Shown here in pieces: positions 18,180 through 28,050 of a stretch of 64,000 nt of DNA. A program made the position numbers and the translations under genes. Source of the DNA: UBA10324 sp038326325. Lineage in GTDB: Bacteria; Bacteroidota; Bacteroidia; Chitinophagales; UBA10324. The stretch is taken from assembly GCA_038326325.1 (NCBI GenBank), contig JBBQJW010000009.1, forward strand, positions 1-64,000, read 5' to 3'. The notes beneath the pieces were generated by a model. That model saw nothing but the letters and a program-made list of their open reading frames with translations. It made no database searches and was not told the origin of the DNA. Positions within the stretch are counted from its first letter, which is position 1. Every line of letters begins with the position of its first letter.

Positions 18180-20780
18180 ATGGCTACAAAAAGCACGAAG
18201 ACAAGTGGTGGTACTGGTAAGTCGCTAATGATTGTGGAGAGTCCCGCAAAAGCAAAAACCATTGAGAAATTTCTCGACAATAAATTTATTGTTAAGTCCA
18301 GTTACGGTCATATCCGCGATCTGCCTAAGAACGATAAAGCAATCGACTTCAAAAATAATTTCGAACCGCAGTATGAAATTTCGCCTGATAAAACTGCCGT
18401 TGTAAACGAACTGAAAAAGTTGGCGAAGAATGCGAAAGAAGTCTGGCTCGCAACGGATGAAGACCGCGAAGGAGAAGCAATCAGTTGGCATTTAAGCGAA
18501 GCACTAGGACTAGATTCAGCAACCGCTAAGCGAATTGTGTTTCACGAAATCACGAAGAAGGCAATAACCGATGCAGTTGCAAATCCGCGTACTATAAATA
18601 TTGATTTAGTAAATGCGCAACAGGCGCGCAGAATTCTCGATCGAATTGTTGGTTTTGAATTGTCGCCTATACTGTGGCGTAAAATTTCGAACAAGAACGG
18701 ACTCAGCGCCGGTCGAGTTCAATCAGTAGCAGTGAGATTAATTGTTGACCGCGAACGCGAGATAAATAATTTCAATTCGGAATCATCTTTCAAACTCGTG
18801 GCATATTTCACCGCGAAAGATAAATTCGGAAACAGCATTTCGTTCAAAGCAGAATTGGCAAAGAACAAATCGAATGAAAAAGATGCACAAACATTTTTAG
18901 AAAGTTGTATTGGTGCCGATTATAAAGTAAGCGACATACAGGTAAAACCCGGCAAACGCTCCTCCGCCGCGCCGTTCACTACTTCTACATTACAACAGGA
19001 AGCAAGTCGTAAATTAGGTTTTGCAGTTGGGCGCACTATGAGTGTGGCGCAACGATTATACGAGGCGGGAAAAATCACTTACATGAGAACTGACTCTGTA
19101 AATCTTTCCGAAACCGCAATGACGGCCGTTGAAAATGAAATCCGTAACACTTTCGGTGATCAATATCATAAGCGAACAGTTTATCAAAATAAAACCGCCA
19201 ATGCGCAAGAGGCGCACGAAGCCATTCGTCCATCTTATGTTGAGAATAAAGAAACGGATGGAACTATTGAAGAACAAAAACTTTACAATCTAATTTGGAA
19301 GCGAACCATCGCTTCGCAAATGGCGGATGCTGAAATAGAAAAGACAATTGCTCGAATTTCCATTCTTAAAAAAGGAAATTCAACCGACGACAGCGAGCTC
19401 GTTGCAAGCGGTGAGATGATTAAGTTCGATGGATTCCTGAAAGTATATATGGAATCGACCGATGAAGAAACCAACCCAGACGAAAGCACAATGCTTCCCG
19501 CGCTGGAGGTTGATCAGAAATTGGATTTGAAAGAAATGATTGCGACGCAAAAATTCACGAAGGCGACCGCCCGTTACACCGAGGCGATGCTCGTGAAAAA
19601 ATTAGAGGAGTTGGGCATCGGTCGCCCTTCTACTTATGCGCCAACCATCAGCACCATACAGAAGCGCGAGTATGTGGAGCGAAAAGATATTGAAGGAAAA
19701 TTGCGCGACATGCGAATCATTTCGTTGCGCGACGATAAAGTGGAGAGCCGGATTGAAAAAGAAACTTACGCAAGTGAAAAAGGAAAATTGTGTCCGACTG
19801 ATATCGGAATGATTGTAACAGATTTTCTGCTTGAATATTTTCCGGTTGTAATGGATTTCAGTTTCACCGCGGAAATTGAAAAAGAATTTGATGAAGTAAG
19901 TAACGGTGATCTCGAGTGGCATAAAATGCTTAAAGATTTTTACAAGCCGTTTCATAAAAGTGTTGAAAGCACTTTGGAAAATGCGAAGCGCGCTACTGGA
20001 GAAAAGGAATTGGGAATTGATCCGGCGAGCGGTAAACCCGTGAGCGCGCGTATGGGGCGTTACGGTCCGTATGTGCAAATCGGAAAACCCGACGACGAAG
20101 AGAAACCAAAAATTTCATCCCTCACCCGAGGACAAAGTATTGAGACCATCACCTTCGAGGAAGCGATGGAGTTGTTTAAATATCCGAAGCTGATGGGAGT
20201 TGATCCCGTTTCCAATAAAAATCTTTATCTCCGCAACACGCAGTATGGAATGGCGGTACAGTTAGGTGAAAGCGACGCGGAAGAAAAACCGAAGATCGCC
20301 AGCATACCGCGCGACATGGAGCCGTCAAGTGTAACAGTCGAAGTGGCGATGAAGTTGCTTGAGTTTCCGAAAACGCTCGGCACTTACGATGGCAAGGATG
20401 TGAAAGTGAACAAAGGCCGCTTCGGTCCTTATGTTTTATGGAACGATAAATTCTGCTCGCTTAAAAAAGGTCAGGACTTAATGACTATCACTCTTTCTGA
20501 AGCTATTGTATTGATAGAAGAGAAGCAAGCGAAAATTATTCAGGATTTTTCAGCTGATGGAATTGTGGTAATGAAAGGTCGCTACGGTCCAATAATAAAA
20601 GCCGGACGAAAAATGATTGGTGTACCAAAAGGTATGGATGCTGAAACAATTACTGTTGAGGAATGCCGCGGCATGATTGGTCCGATAAAAACCTTTAAGA
20701 AAGCGGCGGCGAAAAAACCTTTCGCCATTAAGAAACCTTTCGTGGCGAAGAAGACTGCGGCTAAAAAGGTGAAGAAATAA
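18180..20780 (+). CDS. topA: DNA topoisomerase I (type IA)
   Basis: An 866-residue enzyme that relaxes negative supercoils. The Toprim domain has MIVESPAKAKTIEKFL at residues 17-32 and ATDEDREGEAISWHL. The catalytic tyrosine is Y301 in KITYMRTDSVNLS. The C-terminal part carries four non-zinc repeats built around KMGRYGPYVQIG, NTQYGMAVQLG, NKGRFGPYVLW and MKGRYGPIIKAG, then a Lys/Ala-rich tail. This C-terminal repeat form is usual in Bacteroidota. The start is the ATG after a stretch rich in A. Confidence 0.95.
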   Translation: MATKSTKTSGGTGKSLMIVESPAKAKTIEKFLDNKFIVKSSYGHIRDLPKNDKAIDFKNNFEPQYEISPDKTAVVNELKKLAKNAKEVWLATDEDREGEAISWHLSEALGLDSATAKRIVFHEITKKAITDAVANPRTINIDLVNAQQARRILDRIVGFELSPILWRKISNKNGLSAGRVQSVAVRLIVDREREINNFNSESSFKLVAYFTAKDKFGNSISFKAELAKNKSNEKDAQTFLESCIGADYKVSDIQVKPGKRSSAAPFTTSTLQQEASRKLGFAVGRTMSVAQRLYEAGKITYMRTDSVNLSETAMTAVENEIRNTFGDQYHKRTVYQNKTANAQEAHEAIRPSYVENKETDGTIEEQKLYNLIWKRTIASQMADAEIEKTIARISILKKGNSTDDSELVASGEMIKFDGFLKVYMESTDEETNPDESTMLPALEVDQKLDLKEMIATQKFTKATARYTEAMLVKKLEELGIGRPSTYAPTISTIQKREYVERKDIEGKLRDMRIISLRDDKVESRIEKETYASEKGKLCPTDIGMIVTDFLLEYFPVVMDFSFTAEIEKEFDEVSNGDLEWHKMLKDFYKPFHKSVESTLENAKRATGEKELGIDPASGKPVSARMGRYGPYVQIGKPDDEEKPKISSLTRGQSIETITFEEAMELFKYPKLMGVDPVSNKNLYLRNTQYGMAVQLGESDAEEKPKIASIPRDMEPSSVTVEVAMKLLEFPKTLGTYDGKDVKVNKGRFGPYVLWNDKFCSLKKGQDLMTITLSEAIVLIEEKQAKIIQDFSADGIVVMKGRYGPIIKAGRKMIGVPKGMDAETITVEECRGMIGPIKTFKKAAAKKPFAIKKPFVAKKTAAKKVKK

Positions 20781-20825
20781 ATTTCGCTGATGTAACAGTT
20801 GAGGAACAGAAACTGAAATATAAAT

Positions 20826-21086
20826 TCAGTCGTAATGTCCAAAACACTTAATGATTTCAATTGAATCATTGTTCACTTTGTAAATGAGTCGGTGTTCATC
20901 GTTTATTCTTCTCGACCACATACCCGCATATTCGTGTTTAAGTGGTTCTGGTTTTCCGATTCCATCAAAGGGATTTTTCTGAATGTCGGAAATCAATTCA
21001 AGAATTTTGAAAACTAATTTTTGGTTACCGGGTTTGAAAAGTCGCAAGTCATCAATCGCGACTTGCGAGAAAACAACTTTCTTCAA
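20826..21086 (-). CDS. yoeB: YoeB/Txe family toxin with a TTG start
   Basis: An 86-residue RelE-fold endoribonuclease expected to cleave mRNA at the ribosome. The C-terminal half is typical of YoeB: GIGKPEPLKHEYAGMWSRRI, NDEHRLIYKV and the last residues CFGHYD with the catalytic His-Tyr pair. The codon at 21084-21086 reads TTG on the gene strand and overlaps the antitoxin stop as TTGA. This overlap couples toxin translation to the antitoxin. Confidence 0.88.
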   Translation of the reverse strand: MKKVVFSQVAIDDLRLFKPGNQKLVFKILELISDIQKNPFDGIGKPEPLKHEYAGMWSRRINDEHRLIYKVNNDSIEIIKCFGHYD

Positions 21087-21319
21087 TCCTTAAAGTTTTT
21101 GGTTACATAAGTTTCCAAATCTTCCATCGTAAATGATAGCGTATTACCAGATTTTATTTGACTGATTGATTTATCAAGTTGCGAATTATAATCCGCCGTT
21201 TCAACCGAAATATTTATCTGTGGGTCTTGGTTGTCTGTTGAAGCGCTTAACAATTTTTTTATTTTATCTAAAGTCGATTCTGTTAGTTCTGATAAACGAA
21301 GTCGTATGATGGTTTCCAT
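21083..21319 (-). CDS. Antitoxin of the YoeB-type toxin
   Basis: A 78-residue partner encoded first, as usual for type II modules. It has an acidic middle and the C-terminal block SQIKSGNTLSFTMEDLETYV, which is seen in antitoxins paired with RelE/YoeB toxins in Bacteroidota and cyanobacteria. It lacks the standard YefM/Phd N-terminus, and the DNA-binding part, if any, is not clear. It overlaps the toxin by four bases. Confidence 0.75.
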   Translation of the reverse strand: METIIRLRLSELTESTLDKIKKLLSASTDNQDPQINISVETADYNSQLDKSISQIKSGNTLSFTMEDLETYVTKNFKD

Positions 21320-21434
21320 TGTATTTCCTTTTAAACAAAAGTAGAATAAATGAATGTTATGTATTGAAATAAGTTGTTGGCGAAGTATTTCCTTCTCAAT
21401 TATTCTGTTTACTTTTAATGGAAATAATTTTTAC

Positions 21435-24047
21435 ATGAAACAGATTTTTAAACTACCGAATTTTAAAGATCAGATTTTATATTTTATAGGAGTCCTTATT
21501 TTTCTTTTGGTTTTAGTGAATCTGAAAACAAGCAGTGCGCAGAATTTAACTCCATATAGTTCAATAGTATGTTCTGGAAACACAAAAGTTTTAACGCTTT
21601 ATGGTTCAAGCGCCGATACCATTAATTGGGAAACATCACTTGATACTATAAACTGGTCAGCACTATTTGATACAGGATTTCAATTAACTACTCCGCCGAT
21701 TATTGTACACACTTTTTTTAGAGCAAAAATTACTTTGATGGGTGCGATTCTTATTAGTAATGTGGTTTTTGTTGACACTGCTTCAACTCCTGTTATTGCA
21801 TTTTCAAATATTGGAGCTACTCATATAACTGTAAATTGGAGCCCACCGGGTGGAGGAGGTTATTTGATTGCATGGTCAGGAGCTGGGTCTGGGAGTCAAC
21901 CTAATGTTACTCCTCCAATTAATTTAATTGGACTCATTCCTTGTACCCAATTAAATGTTATTGTAAGTTTAACTGGTTCTTGTCCGGGTGTCGCATCAGG
22001 GACGGCAAGCGTAATAACTATGAGTAATAATATTCTGAATACAACAGTTACAAATGCGAGTTGTGCAAATAATGACGGAGCTATTGATTTAACAGTTGCT
22101 ACCGGAATTCCGATTTCATATTTGTGGAGCAATGGTGAAACAACAGAGGATATTTCTAATCTGGTTGCAGGTAATTATACTGTAACGGTCAACTATGTTG
22201 GTGGTTGTTATAATACAGCAACTGTAATAATTAATAATTCAAATGGCCCGATAATAACTGCAAGCACTTCAAATTCAACATGCTACTCAGCAAATGGAGT
22301 TATTGACCTGACTATTACAGGAGGAGCACTACCTTACAACTATAATTGGAGTAATGGTGCAACAACTGAAGATCAGACTAATTTAATTCACGGATTATAT
22401 TCAGTTACAGTTTCAGATCAGAATAATTGCATGAACAACTATCAGCACTATATTTTTGATTCATCATATGCTTACTATGTTTTTATAACTTCAATAATTC
22501 CAAATTGCACGAACAATGGAGCTCTGACAGCGAATGTTAACGGAGGAAATCCGCCGTTTAATTATTTATGGAATAATGGAGAAACCACTCAAACTATTTC
22601 AAACCTTTCTGGAGGAATCTACTCAGTTACAGTTATTGATAATGGTGGATGTCAAATAGTAGTTCATAATTACCAGTTAAATATGACCAACTATAATATT
22701 ATTTCAGGTAAAATTTATTTTGATTTGAATAACAATTGTGTTTTTGATGCTGGAGAATTTCCAGTATCAGGCGGCTTTATTGAAGCTCAGGAAACTAGCT
22801 ATTCAGGTAGTAATTATGGTTATAATTATGGATATTCAGATGCGAACGGAGATTACTCAATTCAAATATCTGATACAGGAAATTACAATTTGAATGCTTA
22901 CGCAAACCCTGGATGTGGTACCATCCAAAGTTGTTTTAGTGGAAATGTAAACTTCAATTCTATTTGCAATACGGTTACAGGGAAGGATTTTGCATTTATT
23001 GGAACTGCGGGATATGACTTTGAAATTTTTCCATATTGTTATACCGCGAATCCCGGTTTTGATAAGCATTATTTAATTGCTGCATACGATAATAATTATC
23101 CTTCCTACTCAGATACTATTACAGTAATCTTTGCCTACGATACTAATTTAGTTTACAGCTATAGTGTAGGACTTCAACCCATAAATGATTCAATAAATCA
23201 TACACTCACTTGGAAAGTTTTAAATGCAAATTCAAATGGATTTTTTGATTGTTACATGCATGTGCCCGCTACATTATTGCCAACAAGTTTGCTTGAATCT
23301 ACTTTCAGTGTTTTTCCTACTTCTAACGATTGTAATGTTTCTAATAACAGTTACTACTCTTTAGAACAAGTAATTGGCGCTTATGACCCCAACGAGAAAA
23401 CCGTTACACCCTCCGGAAATATCACGGTGGGGGATTCAATACTCACTTACACCATTCATTTCCAAAACACAGGAAGCGATACCACTCACTTTGTAATTGT
23501 AAAAGATACTTTATCGCAATACCTCAATCCTGCAAGCGTAGTTAATCTATCTTCAAGCGCGCCGTTTGACTTTACTATTTCAGGAAACGGAATTCTTACA
23601 TGGGTTTTCAATCCATTGTTTTTACCCGACAGCGCGAGCAACGAAGCCGCGAGTAAGGGATTTATCACTTTCAAAATAAAGGTGAAACACAATCTTTCAG
23701 CAGGAACATTAATTCAGAATAAAGCATCCATCTACTTCGATTATAATTCTCCCGTTGTCACAAACACCGTTCAGAATTCAATTATCAATTCCGTGAATGA
23801 AATTAATGATGGAAATAGTGTTACAGTCTATCCAAATCCGTTTGAAAGTCAGTTGACTGTTTACATTAGACATTTGGAAGGAAGTATGATAGTAATTTCC
23901 GATGTTGTTGGTAAGGAAATCTTTCATTCAAAAAATAATCTTAATTCTAAAATCATAAATCTAAACTCTATCGCTCCAGGAATTTATTTTCTAAAAGTGA
24001 TTAGTGCTGATGGTAGAGTAGAAGTGAAAAAAATTGTTAAGGAATAA
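21435..24047 (+). CDS. SprB-repeat surface protein with T9SS type A sorting domain
   Basis: I chose the ATG at 21435 because it starts a signal peptide (MKQIFKLPNF to SSAQ). The frame from 21354 has no leader. The protein has about 870 residues. It has a fibronectin-like part (90-200), three SprB-type repeats at about residues 208, 283 and 358 (each with a C..N.G.I.L block and a YLWSNGETTEDISNL-like core), and a DUF7619-type block (GAYDPNEKTVTPSG to NSPVVTNTV). A type A sorting tail follows (VYPNPFES to KIVKE). It is likely a cell-surface adhesin. It has only one exact motif copy, close to its end. Confidence 0.85.
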   Translation: MKQIFKLPNFKDQILYFIGVLIFLLVLVNLKTSSAQNLTPYSSIVCSGNTKVLTLYGSSADTINWETSLDTINWSALFDTGFQLTTPPIIVHTFFRAKITLMGAILISNVVFVDTASTPVIAFSNIGATHITVNWSPPGGGGYLIAWSGAGSGSQPNVTPPINLIGLIPCTQLNVIVSLTGSCPGVASGTASVITMSNNILNTTVTNASCANNDGAIDLTVATGIPISYLWSNGETTEDISNLVAGNYTVTVNYVGGCYNTATVIINNSNGPIITASTSNSTCYSANGVIDLTITGGALPYNYNWSNGATTEDQTNLIHGLYSVTVSDQNNCMNNYQHYIFDSSYAYYVFITSIIPNCTNNGALTANVNGGNPPFNYLWNNGETTQTISNLSGGIYSVTVIDNGGCQIVVHNYQLNMTNYNIISGKIYFDLNNNCVFDAGEFPVSGGFIEAQETSYSGSNYGYNYGYSDANGDYSIQISDTGNYNLNAYANPGCGTIQSCFSGNVNFNSICNTVTGKDFAFIGTAGYDFEIFPYCYTANPGFDKHYLIAAYDNNYPSYSDTITVIFAYDTNLVYSYSVGLQPINDSINHTLTWKVLNANSNGFFDCYMHVPATLLPTSLLESTFSVFPTSNDCNVSNNSYYSLEQVIGAYDPNEKTVTPSGNITVGDSILTYTIHFQNTGSDTTHFVIVKDTLSQYLNPASVVNLSSSAPFDFTISGNGILTWVFNPLFLPDSASNEAASKGFITFKIKVKHNLSAGTLIQNKASIYFDYNSPVVTNTVQNSIINSVNEINDGNSVTVYPNPFESQLTVYIRHLEGSMIVISDVVGKEIFHSKNNLNSKIINLNSIAPGIYFLKVISADGRVEVKKIVKE

Positions 24048-24079
24048 ATAATCCATTCTAATATTTTGCGAATAGAAAT

Positions 24080-24113
24080 ACAAAAGCCGCTCTCAAACGA
24101 GAGCGGCTTTTGT
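24080..24113. terminator. Bidirectional terminator
   Basis: Perfect arms CAAAAGCCGCTCTC and GAGAGCGGCTTTTG flank the loop AAAC. It lies between the convergent SprB-repeat gene and smc and has A- and T-runs built into both arms. Confidence 0.9.
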
Positions 24114-24140
24114 ATTATCTTGATACTTTATACTCTCCAA

Positions 24141-27100
24141 TTAATTCAAACTCCTGAAATCAACAGGAACAACTTTACTTACTCCTTGTTCCTGCATTGT
24201 TACACCATAAATAACATCCACAGTGCTCATGGTTTGTTTGTTGTGTGTAACAAGTATGAATTGTGAATCCTGGCTGAACTCTTTAATAATTTCGTTGAAC
24301 TTATGAATGTTAGCATCGTCAAGCGGAGCATCCACCTCATCCAGAATACAGAATGGTGCGGGCTTCAAAAGATAAAGAGAGAACAACAACGAAATTGCGG
24401 TGAGCGTTTTTTCTCCACCTGAAAGTTGATTGATGGTTTGCGGGCGTTTGCCTTTTGGTTTTGCGATAATTTCAATATCGGAATCAAGCGGACTTTCAGG
24501 ATTCACCAATAATAAATCGCAAGTGTCATCATCAGTAAACAACGAACGAAAAACTTTTTGAAAATTTTCTTTGATTTTATTGAATGCAGTTAAGAATTGT
24601 TCCTTAGCAGTAGTATCAATTTCCTCAATTGTTTTCAGCAACATTTCTTTTGCATTTGCTAAATCCGTTTTTTGAGTAGTGATGAAATCGGCTCGCTGTT
24701 TCATTTCGTTGAACGCTTCCACCGCCATTGGATTTATTTCTCCGAAATTATCAATCCGACTTTTGAGTCGTGAAGTTTTTTCGGTCAACTCGTCTTTGTT
24801 GAGTTCAGTATTTGGTTCTTTGTCCATCAGTTCTTCGATGTTCAAATGGAATTCAATATCCAATCTCTCTTTCAATGAACCCAACTGAATTTTCATTTCG
24901 GTTGACTTCTCCTTCACCTGATTAAGTATCATTTCAATCTGTTCCCTGCTGCGGTGTAACACCCTGATTTTTTCTTCCTCGGCGTTAATCATCCCCCGGC
25001 TTTCGTAATACACCTGCTCCACCTGAGCCACGGTCACTTCTTGTCGTGTCTTCTCTTCGTACATGTGAATCAAATCAACTTCAGCCACACTCATCTTCAT
25101 TTCTATTTCGGCGAGCATGGTGGTCGCTTGAATGATCGATTGATTATTATTCTCAATTTGTTCCTTGAGTTGCAGATGTGTTTGTTGCTTGAAGTTTATT
25201 TCCTGCGCAATTCCGCTAACTTTATTTTGTTGTTGAAGGAATTGAATGTTCTTCGAGTTGAATGTAACGGAAGCATCATTCAATCCTGACTCAGAAGCCT
25301 TGAATGAATTTTCCATTGAAGTCAACGCTTCAAATAAACCGGCTCGCTTGCCAACCAATTCAGCGCGATGTAAGTTGAGTAATTCAGTTTCAGAATCAAG
25401 CTCCTGTAACAGTTGTTCCAGTATTTTTTTCCTCTCTTCTGCTTGTTGTTGAGATTCTTCTAAGTGTTCAATTTTTGTTTTGATGGAAGTAATCAGATTC
25501 TTGATGTGATTTAGTTTTTCACGCGCAGCGTCTAATTCCTTATCAGTCGAAGAAGTTTTTAGGGTTATCAATTCCAATTGCTGTGACTGTAACAGTTCAC
25601 GCAGCGCCTCAGAATCAGATTTCAACTGGTCAATTTCTTTTCCCAACGCTTCCATGTTTTTCACTCGACCCAATCGCTTGCCCGAGAAAGAACCCACTTG
25701 TCCACCCGAAACGGAATACGGCTGACGAATAAATTTTCCGGAACGGGAAAGAATCACCGCTTTTTTATTGTTGCTCAATTCAGCATCAGTATCATTTGCT
25801 GCAACAAAAACATTGTGTAATAGATATGCACCAAGTTTTTTGTATTCACTATCCAAATCCAAAACATCAACTGCTGCAATCGTTCCTTCGGGAGTAGAAA
25901 TGGTTGAAGTGGAAAAATCTTCGAAGTCGTTCAACACGAAAAAGTTCGCGCGACCTTTCGCGGCGCTGCTCAATAAGTTCACCGCGCCAAGCGCTTCCTT
26001 CATATCACTCACCACATAGTAGTTCAAATAATTCTCCAAGTAGGTTTCAATCGCAACACGATACTCTGGGTTGCACGAAATAATATCTGAAAGGAGTGGG
26101 GCTTTAGTTTGCGACCAGGTATTATTCTGCGAAAGAAATTTTATGGAATCAGGAAAACCTTCCATGCTTTCAATAAAACTTTTTGTCAAATTAAATTCAT
26201 TAGAGCGCGCATCGAGTTTGCGATTGATGCCGCTGAGATTGTCGCGGGTTTTGTCAACCAACTCTTCAAACAAATTAATTTTTGTTTGAAGTTCATCACC
26301 TTGTTGAGTAAGTTGATTTATCACATCGCGTTGTTGCGATTCTTGCTGATGTAAATCAAAAAGTTCGGCAGTAAATTTTCCTTTATCATCAATGCGGGTT
26401 TTATGGTCGTTCCATATCACCTGAATATCTCGCGTCGCGTTTTCTTTCTTCACGGTATTTACAGCGAGCTTTCTGTCCGATTCATTTATATCTGAATCCG
26501 CCGCTTGCACCTGACGGTTTTGAGTATCCAAATTTCGGCGAGAATCACTATGACTTAAGCGAATATTCTCCAATGAAATTTTTGCCTGTTCCAATTCCAT
26601 TTGCAACGAAGAGAGCATCGTTTGCTCATTCGCTTTTCTTTCATCAGCGTTACTCAATTCAACTTCCAAGCGAGAAAGATTTTCTCCCGAAAAAATATTC
26701 TGCTGAGTTAGTTTTTCTTTCGTGTCGCTCTGGAATTTTTTATTTTCCGTGAGCAGATTTTTCTCGTTCTCTTTTTGTTTGAGTTGATTCACCAACTCGT
26801 TCAATTGCTTTTGCGACTGTAACAGGTTTTTTTCCTTTTCAATGTTGTCGGTTTTCTCCTGCTGAATTCCGGCTTCCTTTAAAATAATCTCCGTATCAAC
26901 CGCGATCTTTTTTTCCTCTTCCTGCTGCTGTTGAATCTGCACCGAGTCAAACGATTTGCGAATTCCGTCAATGGTAAACACCGCCAGCTCAATCGCGAGC
27001 AACTTGTATTCTTCCTTCAGTTTAAAGTAGCGCTCGGTTTTGCGCGCCTGGCTTTCGAGCGATTTTAAATTGCTGTCAATCTCAAACAACAAATCATCCA

Positions 27101-27671
27101 CGCGGTTCAAATCAATCTGCGTTAACTCCAGCTTCTGAAAAGTTTCTTTCTTACGCGCCTTGTATTTCGAAATGCCAGCGGCCTGTTCGAATAATTTACG
27201 GCGGCTGTGTTCCTTGTCATTCAAAATATCATTCACCATTCCCAACTCAATAATCGCGTACGAATCACTGCTGATGCCAGTGTCGAGAAACAAGCTCGTG
27301 ATATCTTTCAGTCGACATGTAACATTGTTGAGTTTGTATTCGCTCTCGCCGTTGCGATAGTAGTGGCGAGAAATAGTTACCGAGTGATACTCTGTCGGCA
27401 ACAGGTTCTTCGTGTTTTCGAAAGTGAGAAACACTTCGGCGAGCGACGCGGCTTTACGGTTTTTGGTTCCGTTAAAAATCACATTCTCCATTTTCTCCGA
27501 GCGAAGAACCGTGGTTTTCTGTTCGCCGAGCACCCAGCGAATGGCATCCACCACATTCGATTTTCCGCTTCCGTTCGGGCCCACGACACCTGTAACGGCG
27601 TCGTTAAAATTGATAGTGGTTTTTTCCGCGAAGCTTTTAAACCCTTTGATTTCGAGGCTGACTAATTTCAC
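24141..27671 (-). CDS. smc: Chromosome segregation protein SMC
   Basis: A 1176-residue condensin ATPase. The N-terminal head has the Walker A motif GPNGSGKSN at residues 31-39. Long coiled coils lie at about 170-500 and 680-1000, around a hinge at about 520-640 (EGFPDSIKFL, GRANFFVLND, GGQVGSFSGKRLGR). The C-terminal head has the signature LSGGEKTLTA and Walker B FCILDEVDAPLDD. The start codon is GTG, giving the family start MKLVSLEIKGFKSF. The motif copies at 25405, 25588 and 26818 are all read as Leu-Leu-Gln in the coiled coil. Confidence 0.96.
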   Translation of the reverse strand: MKLVSLEIKGFKSFAEKTTINFNDAVTGVVGPNGSGKSNVVDAIRWVLGEQKTTVLRSEKMENVIFNGTKNRKAASLAEVFLTFENTKNLLPTEYHSVTISRHYYRNGESEYKLNNVTCRLKDITSLFLDTGISSDSYAIIELGMVNDILNDKEHSRRKLFEQAAGISKYKARKKETFQKLELTQIDLNRVDDLLFEIDSNLKSLESQARKTERYFKLKEEYKLLAIELAVFTIDGIRKSFDSVQIQQQQEEEKKIAVDTEIILKEAGIQQEKTDNIEKEKNLLQSQKQLNELVNQLKQKENEKNLLTENKKFQSDTKEKLTQQNIFSGENLSRLEVELSNADERKANEQTMLSSLQMELEQAKISLENIRLSHSDSRRNLDTQNRQVQAADSDINESDRKLAVNTVKKENATRDIQVIWNDHKTRIDDKGKFTAELFDLHQQESQQRDVINQLTQQGDELQTKINLFEELVDKTRDNLSGINRKLDARSNEFNLTKSFIESMEGFPDSIKFLSQNNTWSQTKAPLLSDIISCNPEYRVAIETYLENYLNYYVVSDMKEALGAVNLLSSAAKGRANFFVLNDFEDFSTSTISTPEGTIAAVDVLDLDSEYKKLGAYLLHNVFVAANDTDAELSNNKKAVILSRSGKFIRQPYSVSGGQVGSFSGKRLGRVKNMEALGKEIDQLKSDSEALRELLQSQQLELITLKTSSTDKELDAAREKLNHIKNLITSIKTKIEHLEESQQQAEERKKILEQLLQELDSETELLNLHRAELVGKRAGLFEALTSMENSFKASESGLNDASVTFNSKNIQFLQQQNKVSGIAQEINFKQQTHLQLKEQIENNNQSIIQATTMLAEIEMKMSVAEVDLIHMYEEKTRQEVTVAQVEQVYYESRGMINAEEEKIRVLHRSREQIEMILNQVKEKSTEMKIQLGSLKERLDIEFHLNIEELMDKEPNTELNKDELTEKTSRLKSRIDNFGEINPMAVEAFNEMKQRADFITTQKTDLANAKEMLLKTIEEIDTTAKEQFLTAFNKIKENFQKVFRSLFTDDDTCDLLLVNPESPLDSDIEIIAKPKGKRPQTINQLSGGEKTLTAISLLFSLYLLKPAPFCILDEVDAPLDDANIHKFNEIIKEFSQDSQFILVTHNKQTMSTVDVIYGVTMQEQGVSKVVPVDFRSLN

Positions 27672-27716
27672 AATAAAAATGGTTTGGTTTGGTATCGGCG
27701 AAAGTATCTCTCTCCC

Positions 27717-27741
27717 CTGCGTTCGTAGCTATCGGACGCAA
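27717..27741. repeat. Small palindromic repeat
   Basis: The arms GCGTTCG and CGGACGC pair with one wobble around TAGCTAT. The phrase resembles the CCCGATAGCTATCGGG palindromes that are common between genes in this phylum. Confidence 0.4.
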
Positions 27742-27955
27742 CTCATTATCCACAATTTCGCCACATGTTAATAACGATTTTGAGGTTCGTTTTTTTGATT
27801 ACAAAAAACCGGCGGGCTTTTCCTTACAATCTTTTTTATGAATACATAAAAAAGGATTTACAGTTCAATCCCTAACCCATACAACGCAATCGTAAACGAG
27901 AACTGTTACAGCCCCAAACTTTGGGAAAGTTATTCTTCACGAAAATTTTGTCTTG

Positions 27956-27994
27956 ACAATAGAAGCTCCGCTTTTAAAGTGGAACTTCTATTTG
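27956..27994. repeat. Hairpin element upstream of the LRR gene
   Basis: The arms AATAGAAGCTCCGCTTT and AAAGTGGAACTTCTATT pair through 17 positions with a few G-U wobbles. This is a very stable stem in the 379-base gap 27672-28050. It lacks a following T-run, so it is more likely a dispersed palindromic element than a terminator. The rest of the gap holds one motif copy (27904) and a partial palindrome CCAAACTTTGGG near 27915. Confidence 0.55.
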
Positions 27995-28050
27995 ATGAGA
28001 ATTATTTCTGCCTTCAAATTTCTGATTTACATTTATGCTAACACACAACC

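Noticed and set aside
25041..27771. Several forward-strand frames of 65-150 codons inside smc
   Set aside because: They are antisense shadows of the long coiled-coil gene, with no matching domains.
27956..27994. The strong hairpin before the LRR gene as a terminator of smc or as a riboswitch
   Set aside because: smc is transcribed away from it, no T-run follows, and the stem shows no riboswitch-like multi-arm structure.
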